Source: Azospirillum sp. TSA2s
GTDB lineage: Bacteria > Pseudomonadota > Alphaproteobacteria > Azospirillales > Azospirillaceae
Reading direction: 5' to 3'
Assembly (NCBI RefSeq): GCF_004923315.1
Contig: NZ_CP039650.1
Span: 434,001 to 498,000 of the forward strand
DNA: 64,000 nucleotides
The notes under the pieces were generated by a model, which searched no databases, had not been told where the DNA came from, and worked only from the letters and a program-made list of their open reading frames with translations. The translations under genes and the position numbers were made by a program. Position 1 is the first letter of the stretch. Each line of letters opens with the position of its first letter. Shown here one piece after another: positions 59,913 through 64,000 of this stretch.

Positions 59913-60734
59913 ATGTTCGCCACCCTGCCAGTCGTCGCCTTTCCCACCATCGATCCGGTCGCCATCGCCGTCGGCCCAGTCGTCGTCCGCTGGTACGCGC
60001 TGGCCTATCTGGCCGGGTTCGTGCTGGGCTGGCGCTATTGCATGGGGCTGGCACGGCTCGACCCCGATCTGCGGCCCAAGCCCGAGGAGTTCGACGACTT
60101 CCTGACCTGGGCGGTGATCGGCACCATCCTGGGTGGGCGGATCGGCTATGTGCTGTTCTACAACCTGCCCTACTACATGGAAAATCCGCTGGACGCCCTT
60201 CAGGTCTGGCATGGCGGCATGTCCTTCCATGGCGGCATGGTCGGCGTGCTGACGGCCATCGGGCTGTTCTGCTGGCGCCGCGGCATCTCGCCCTTCGTCT
60301 TCGGCGACATCATCGCCGCCTGCGCGCCCATCGGGCTGTTCTTCGGCCGCATCGCCAACTTCATCAATGGCGAGCTGTATGGCCGGCCGGCCCCCGACTT
60401 CGCCTATGCCATGGTGTTCCCGCGCGATCCGTTGCAGGTGCCGCGCCATCCCAGCCAGCTTTACGAGGCGGCGCTGGAAGGCGTGGTGCTGTTCATCCTG
60501 CTGGCGATCGCCATCCGCACCCCGGCGCTGCGCCACCGGCCGGGCACGGTCGGCGGGCTGTTCCTGATCGGCTACGGCCTGTCGCGCATCATCGTGGAGT
60601 TCTTCCGCGAACCCGACCCGCAGTTGGGCTTCCTGTTCGCCGGCGCGACGATGGGACAGCTGCTGTCGCTGCCGATGCTGGCCATCGGGTTGTGGCTGGT
60701 CGTGCGCGGCCGGCGCCACGCTCTGCCGGCCTGA
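59913..60734 (+). CDS. lgt: Prolipoprotein diacylglyceryl transferase
   Basis: Lgt adds diacylglycerol to the lipobox cysteine of prolipoproteins at the inner membrane. The 273-residue protein has about seven membrane helices, the WHGGMSFHGGMVG segment, GRIANFINGELYGR (signature, about 149-162) and HPSQLYEA (about 178-185). It lies 11 bp after hldD and 4 bp before the midA-like gene, consistent with one operon. Confidence 0.96.
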   Translation: MFATLPVVAFPTIDPVAIAVGPVVVRWYALAYLAGFVLGWRYCMGLARLDPDLRPKPEEFDDFLTWAVIGTILGGRIGYVLFYNLPYYMENPLDALQVWHGGMSFHGGMVGVLTAIGLFCWRRGISPFVFGDIIAACAPIGLFFGRIANFINGELYGRPAPDFAYAMVFPRDPLQVPRHPSQLYEAALEGVVLFILLAIAIRTPALRHRPGTVGGLFLIGYGLSRIIVEFFREPDPQLGFLFAGATMGQLLSLPMLAIGLWLVVRGRRHALPA

Positions 60735-60738
60735 CGCC

Positions 60739-61878
60739 ATGGCGGGGGATGAGAGCGCCGCTCCGGACGGTCTGGCACGCCTGTTGGCCCGCCGCATCGT
60801 GATGGACGGGCCGATCAGCGTCGGCGCCTTCATGGCGGAGGCGCTGGGCCATCCGCGCTTCGGCTATTACATGCGGCGCGATCCGTTCGGCAAGGGCGGC
60901 GATTTCACCACCGCGCCGGAAATCAGCCAGATGTTCGGGGAGCTGGTCGGGCTCTGGTGCGTCGACACATGGGCGCGGCTGGGCGGCCCCGGCCCCTTCC
61001 ATCTGGTGGAGCTGGGTCCCGGCCGCGGCACGCTGATGGCCGACGTGCTGCGGGCGGCGGCGGTGCTGCCGCTGTTCCGCGACAACGCCATCGTCCATCT
61101 GGTGGAAACCAGTCCGCACCTGCGCGACCGCCAGCGCCAGACGCTGCAGCCGATCCTGGGCGACTCCGTCCAATGGCACGACCGGCTGGAGGATGTGCCG
61201 GACGGCCCGACCATCCTGATCGCCAACGAGTTCTTCGACGCCCTGCCGATCCGTCAGGTGCAGAAGACCAACCATGGCTGGTTCGAGCGGCTGGTCGACA
61301 TCGACCCCGACAGCACGGAAGGCGAGCCGCGCTTCCGCTTCGTGCTGGAGGCGTTCGGCAGCTCCGGCAGCCGGCTGGTGCCGGACGCACTCCGCGATGC
61401 GCCCCACGGCAGCGTGGTCGAGGTTTCGCCCGCATCGCAGGCGGTGGCGCGGCTGATCGGCGCCCGGCTGGCCGCGGCACCCGGCGCGGCTTTGGTGATC
61501 GACTATGGCTATGCCCAGGGTCCGGCGGTGGGCGACACGCTGCAGGCGATGCGCCGCCATGCCTATGCCCCCGTGCTGGAGGCGCCGGGCGAGGCCGACC
61601 TGACCGCCCATGTCGATTTCGCCGGCATCGCCGCGGCGGCACGGGAGAGCGGCGCCCAGTCCTTCGGCCCGGTGGAGCAGGGGGAATGGCTGACCCGCCT
61701 CGGCATCCGCCAGCGGGCATCGGCCCTGTCGGCCAAGGCCAGCCCGGCCCAGGCGCAGGACATCGGCGGCGCGCTGGACCGCTTGATCGATCCGGCGCAA
61801 ATGGGCAGGCTGTTCAAGCTGGTCGCGCTTGCCACGCCCGGAGCCTTCGCCGACGCCACCCCGCCGGCGGGCTTCTGA
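60739..61878 (+). CDS. MidA/NDUFAF7-family SAM-dependent methyltransferase
   Basis: The 379-residue protein matches the MidA (DUF185) family: FMAEALGHPRFGYYMRRDPFGKGGDFTTAPEISQMFGELVGLW (about 33-75), VELGPGRGTLMADVLRA (SAM site, about 90-106) and ANEFFDALPIRQ (about 162-173). In mitochondria the homologue methylates an arginine of a complex I subunit during assembly; a similar role in bacterial complex I is plausible. It is tightly packed between lgt and pgeF. Confidence 0.9.
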   Translation: MAGDESAAPDGLARLLARRIVMDGPISVGAFMAEALGHPRFGYYMRRDPFGKGGDFTTAPEISQMFGELVGLWCVDTWARLGGPGPFHLVELGPGRGTLMADVLRAAAVLPLFRDNAIVHLVETSPHLRDRQRQTLQPILGDSVQWHDRLEDVPDGPTILIANEFFDALPIRQVQKTNHGWFERLVDIDPDSTEGEPRFRFVLEAFGSSGSRLVPDALRDAPHGSVVEVSPASQAVARLIGARLAAAPGAALVIDYGYAQGPAVGDTLQAMRRHAYAPVLEAPGEADLTAHVDFAGIAAAARESGAQSFGPVEQGEWLTRLGIRQRASALSAKASPAQAQDIGGALDRLIDPAQMGRLFKLVALATPGAFADATPPAGF

Positions 61879-62010
61879 CCAATAAGTGCCGAAACCGGTT
61901 AGAGACACCGCACCGTAACCGCCACCGGAACAATCCGGGCGGACGGTGTATCGCGGCCCCCTGCCCTGTTGGGCATGAGAGAGGCCACAGAACAGGGAAG
62001 GACGGCGTTC

Positions 62011-62778
62011 GTGATCACACTCGGCGCGCTGAACGACATCACACATATCCGCCACGCCTTTTTCACCCGCACCGGTGGAGTATCCACCGGGCTCTACGCC
62101 TCGCTGAACTGCGGGCTGGGCTCCAACGACTCGAGTGCCGCCGTGCATGAGAACCGCGCCCGCGCCGCGGCACGCATGGAGGTGGAGCCCGGCAATCTCG
62201 TCACCTGCCATCAGGTCCACAGCCCAACCTGCGTGGTGGTGGAGGAACCGTGGACGCCCGAGACGGCGCCGAAGGCCGACGCCATGGCGACCCGGCAGTC
62301 GGGGATCGCGCTGGGCATCCTGACCGCCGACTGCGCGCCCGTGCTGTTCGCCGACAGCAAGGCGCGGGTGATCGGCGCCGCCCATGCCGGCTGGAAGGGC
62401 GCCAAGGCCGGCGTCATCGAGGCGACCGTCGCCCGGATGGTGGAGTTGGGAGCCAAGCCGAACCGGATCGTCGCCTGCATCGGTCCCTGCATCGCCCAGC
62501 GCTCCTACGAGGTCGGGCCGGAGTTCCCCGCCCCGTTCGAGGAGGAGGACGCGCGCAACCGCGACTATTTCGCCCCGGCCCGCAAGCCCGGCCATTTCCT
62601 GTTCGATCTGGCCGCCTACGTCACGCGCCGGCTGGGCGACTCCGGCGTCACGGTGATCCAGCGCTGCCCCAACGACACGGTGGCGGAGGAAGACCGCTTC
62701 TTCAGCTATCGCCGCTCCTGCCTTCGGGGCGAATCGGATTACGGCCGCGGCCTTTCGGCCATCGTCCTGCAGACCTGA
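62011..62778 (+). CDS. pgeF: Peptidoglycan editing factor PgeF (purine nucleoside phosphorylase LACC1 family)
   Basis: The protein of about 255 residues has the YfiH/DUF152 signatures: FFTRTGGVSTGLYASLNCGLGSND, the zinc ligands in CHQVHS, TADCAPVLF and GAAHAGWKGAKAG, and ACIGPCIAQRSYEVG. Family members remove wrongly incorporated L-Ser from peptidoglycan precursors in E. coli, and related enzymes act on nucleosides. I favour the GTG at 62011 because GGAAGG lies 8 bp upstream; an in-frame ATG at 61975 lacks an RBS. Confidence 0.9.
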   Translation: MITLGALNDITHIRHAFFTRTGGVSTGLYASLNCGLGSNDSSAAVHENRARAAARMEVEPGNLVTCHQVHSPTCVVVEEPWTPETAPKADAMATRQSGIALGILTADCAPVLFADSKARVIGAAHAGWKGAKAGVIEATVARMVELGAKPNRIVACIGPCIAQRSYEVGPEFPAPFEEEDARNRDYFAPARKPGHFLFDLAAYVTRRLGDSGVTVIQRCPNDTVAEEDRFFSYRRSCLRGESDYGRGLSAIVLQT

Positions 62779-62871
62779 ACCAGCCCGAACGGGCAACGGT
62801 GTGGGCCACGGTCATGCCGCCCGCGCAGGGCGGCATTCCCCAATGGGGAAAGGCCACACCGTCATGGAACG

Positions 62872-62900
62872 TTTACATGCGCCCGGCCCTTTGTTATGGT
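62872..62900 (+). promoter_or_regulatory. Candidate prs promoter
   Basis: TTTACA (62872-62877) and TATGGT (62895-62900) are separated by exactly 17 bp, 80 bp before the prs ATG. A GC-rich hairpin (ATGCCGCCC...GGGCGGCAT, near 62814-62836) lies just upstream. Confidence 0.6.
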
Positions 62901-62980
62901 CCGCCCCGTTTTCAAGGGGCGACGGCGTGCAAGCGTCCAACGTGCCTTGAGCCGTATCCCTGCAAAGAGAGCCGACCCCG

Positions 62981-63916
62981 ATGAAGGTGCTTGCCGGCAA
63001 CAGCAACCGTCCGCTGGCCGAGGCGATCTCCACCTGTCTCGGCGTGCCGCTGACGAAAGCGAGCGTACGCCGTTTCTCCGACATGGAGGTTTTCGTCGAG
63101 ATCCTGGAGAACGTGCGCGGCGAGGACGTGTTCGTCGTCCAGTCGACCTCGGCTCCGGCCAACGACAACCTGATGGAACTGCTGGTGACGATCGATGCGC
63201 TTCGGCGCGGGTCGGCCCGGCGCATCACGGCGGTCATTCCCTACTACGGCTACGCCCGGCAGGATCGCAAGACCGGCCCGCGCACGCCGATCTCGGCCAA
63301 GCTGGTCGCCAACCTGATCACCCAGGCCGGCGCCAACCGCGTGCTGACGATGGACCTGCACGCCGGTCAGATCCAGGGCTTCTTCGACATCCCCACCGAC
63401 AACCTGATGGCCGCCCCGGTCTTCGAAAAGGACATCCGCCAGTCCTTCGAGAACATCGGCGAGGTCACCATCGTGTCGCCGGACGTCGGCGGCGTGGTGC
63501 GCGCCCGCGCGCTGGCCAAGCGCCTGGACGCCGATCTGGCCATCATCGACAAGCGGCGCGAGCGCGCCGGCGTGTCGGAGGTGATGAACATCATCGGTGA
63601 CGCCAACGGCCGCCGCTGCATCCTGATCGACGACATCGTCGACTCGGGCGGCACGCTGTGCAACGCCGCGGTCGCGCTGATGGAAGCCGGCGCCAAGTCG
63701 GTCCACGCCTTCTGCACCCACGGCGTCCTGTCCGGCGGTGCGGTCGCCCGCGTCGCCGTGTCGCCTCTGGAGCAGCTGGTCACCACCGACAGCATCCAGG
63801 CGACCGAAGCGGTGCGCGTGTCGCGCAACATCCGCCAGTTGACCATTGCCCCCCTGCTCGCCGAAGCGATCATGCGCATCAGCGAAGAGCGGTCGGTGTC
63901 GAGCCTGTTCTCCTAA
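62981..63916 (+). CDS. prs: Ribose-phosphate pyrophosphokinase
   Basis: Prs makes PRPP from ribose-5-phosphate and ATP for nucleotide, histidine, tryptophan and NAD synthesis. The 311-residue class I enzyme has [24 protein letters not shown] (about 32-55), [13 protein letters not shown] (flexible loop region, about 86-98), [11 protein letters not shown] (metal site, about 126-136) and the PRPP loop [12 protein letters not shown] (about 214-225). Confidence 0.97.
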   Translation: MKVLAGNSNRPLAEAISTCLGVPLTKASVRRFSDMEVFVEILENVRGEDVFVVQSTSAPANDNLMELLVTIDALRRGSARRITAVIPYYGYARQDRKTGPRTPISAKLVANLITQAGANRVLTMDLHAGQIQGFFDIPTDNLMAAPVFEKDIRQSFENIGEVTIVSPDVGGVVRARALAKRLDADLAIIDKRRERAGVSEVMNIIGDANGRRCILIDDIVDSGGTLCNAAVALMEAGAKSVHAFCTHGVLSGGAVARVAVSPLEQLVTTDSIQATEAVRVSRNIRQLTIAPLLAEAIMRISEERSVSSLFS

Positions 63917-63933
63917 GAGCGACAGCTTCACAG

Positions 63934-63968
63934 AAAAGGCCCTTTCCCATCGGGAGAGGGCCTTTTTT
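63934..63968 (+). terminator. Intrinsic terminator after prs
   Basis: AAAAGGCCCT pairs with AGGGCCTTTT around a TTCCCATCGGGAG loop (with an inner TCCC/GGGA helix) and runs into six T residues. Confidence 0.9.
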
Positions 63969-63982
63969 GTTGCGCGCGTCTT

Positions 63983-64000
63983 GCACCCTCCCTAACCCTC
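63983..64000. repeat. Start of another dispersed GC repeat (cut by the window edge)
   Basis: CACCCTCCCTAACCCTC resembles the outer arm of the dispersed palindromic repeats at 32457, 36731 and 58659. Too little is present to be sure. Confidence 0.35.

Noticed and set aside
60589-62796. 735-codon minus-strand frame opposite lgt, midA and pgeF
   Set aside because: Its sequence is low-complexity, rich in Arg, Ala and Gly, and antisense to three strongly recognised genes.

Overview
This window looks like a chromosomal segment of a high-GC alphaproteobacterium, most likely a member of the Rhodospirillales close to Azospirillum. That placement rests on strong GC bias at third codon positions, the protein sequences and local gene neighbourhoods (murA next to a DUF2948 gene; ilvI-ilvH-ilvC; mreBCD-mrdA; a complete urease operon). 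No database search was possible, so the genus is an inference. Most of the window is ordinary housekeeping sequence. The accessory parts are the left end (an IS21-type element that has truncated a methyltransferase beside two tandem tRNA-Lys genes), a polysaccharide block, and a family of dispersed palindromic repeats.

Layout. 1-3114: IS21-family element (istB, istA, 23-bp terminal repeats) with its istA-side end inside a broken SAM methyltransferase gene. 3244-3418: two identical tRNA-Lys(CTT). 3658-7126: methyltransferase, hisE, phoU and a UPF0114 membrane protein. 7479-11975: cell-shape operon mreB-mreC-mreD-mrdA. 11992-13783: EamA exporter divergent from an ArsR-type regulator. 13840-17349: branched-chain amino acid genes ilvI-ilvH-ilvC on the minus strand. 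17685-22352: aminotransferase, miaA, serB, bacteriohemerythrin, fabI. 22673-24064: two small envelope or stress proteins.

24176-30551 is a urease operon read on the minus strand as ureD-A-B-C-(repeat)-murI-ureE-(repeats)-ureF-ureG. The glutamate racemase gene murI sits inside it, and repeat copies abut the starts of murI and ureF. A LuxR-type response regulator lies directly upstream of ureD in the same direction. A second LuxR-type regulator, lacking the usual phospho-acceptor Asp, is divergent from it across a 391-bp AT-rich spacer.

32587-37358: PfpI-like protein, PRC-barrel-like exported protein, DUF2948, murA, dcd, GNAT and two small conserved-looking genes. 37526-44530: surface polysaccharide block (UDP-glucuronate-epimerase-like protein, WecA/WbpL-like transferase, two family 2 glycosyltransferases, WbpK-like epimerase, WbpM/CapD-like dehydratase). 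44846-45031: two identical tRNA-Thr(GGT). 45167-50977: aroC, IalB-like protein, RNase R, S41 protease. 51135-58642: rpmG, egtB, a 2TM-PAS protein, a TadG-like protein, lrgA-lrgB, and leuA preceded by a leucine-rich leader peptide with attenuator-like hairpins. 58915-63916: hldD-lgt-midA-pgeF-prs on the plus strand.

I found no CRISPR array, prophage, toxin-antitoxin pair or recognisable new defence system. The observations most worth following are (1) the dispersed palindromic repeat family, whose internal hairpin arms differ between copies in a compensatory way and which lies at the 5' ends of murI and ureF, (2) the leuA leader peptide and attenuator, and (3) the divergent LuxR pair next to urease.
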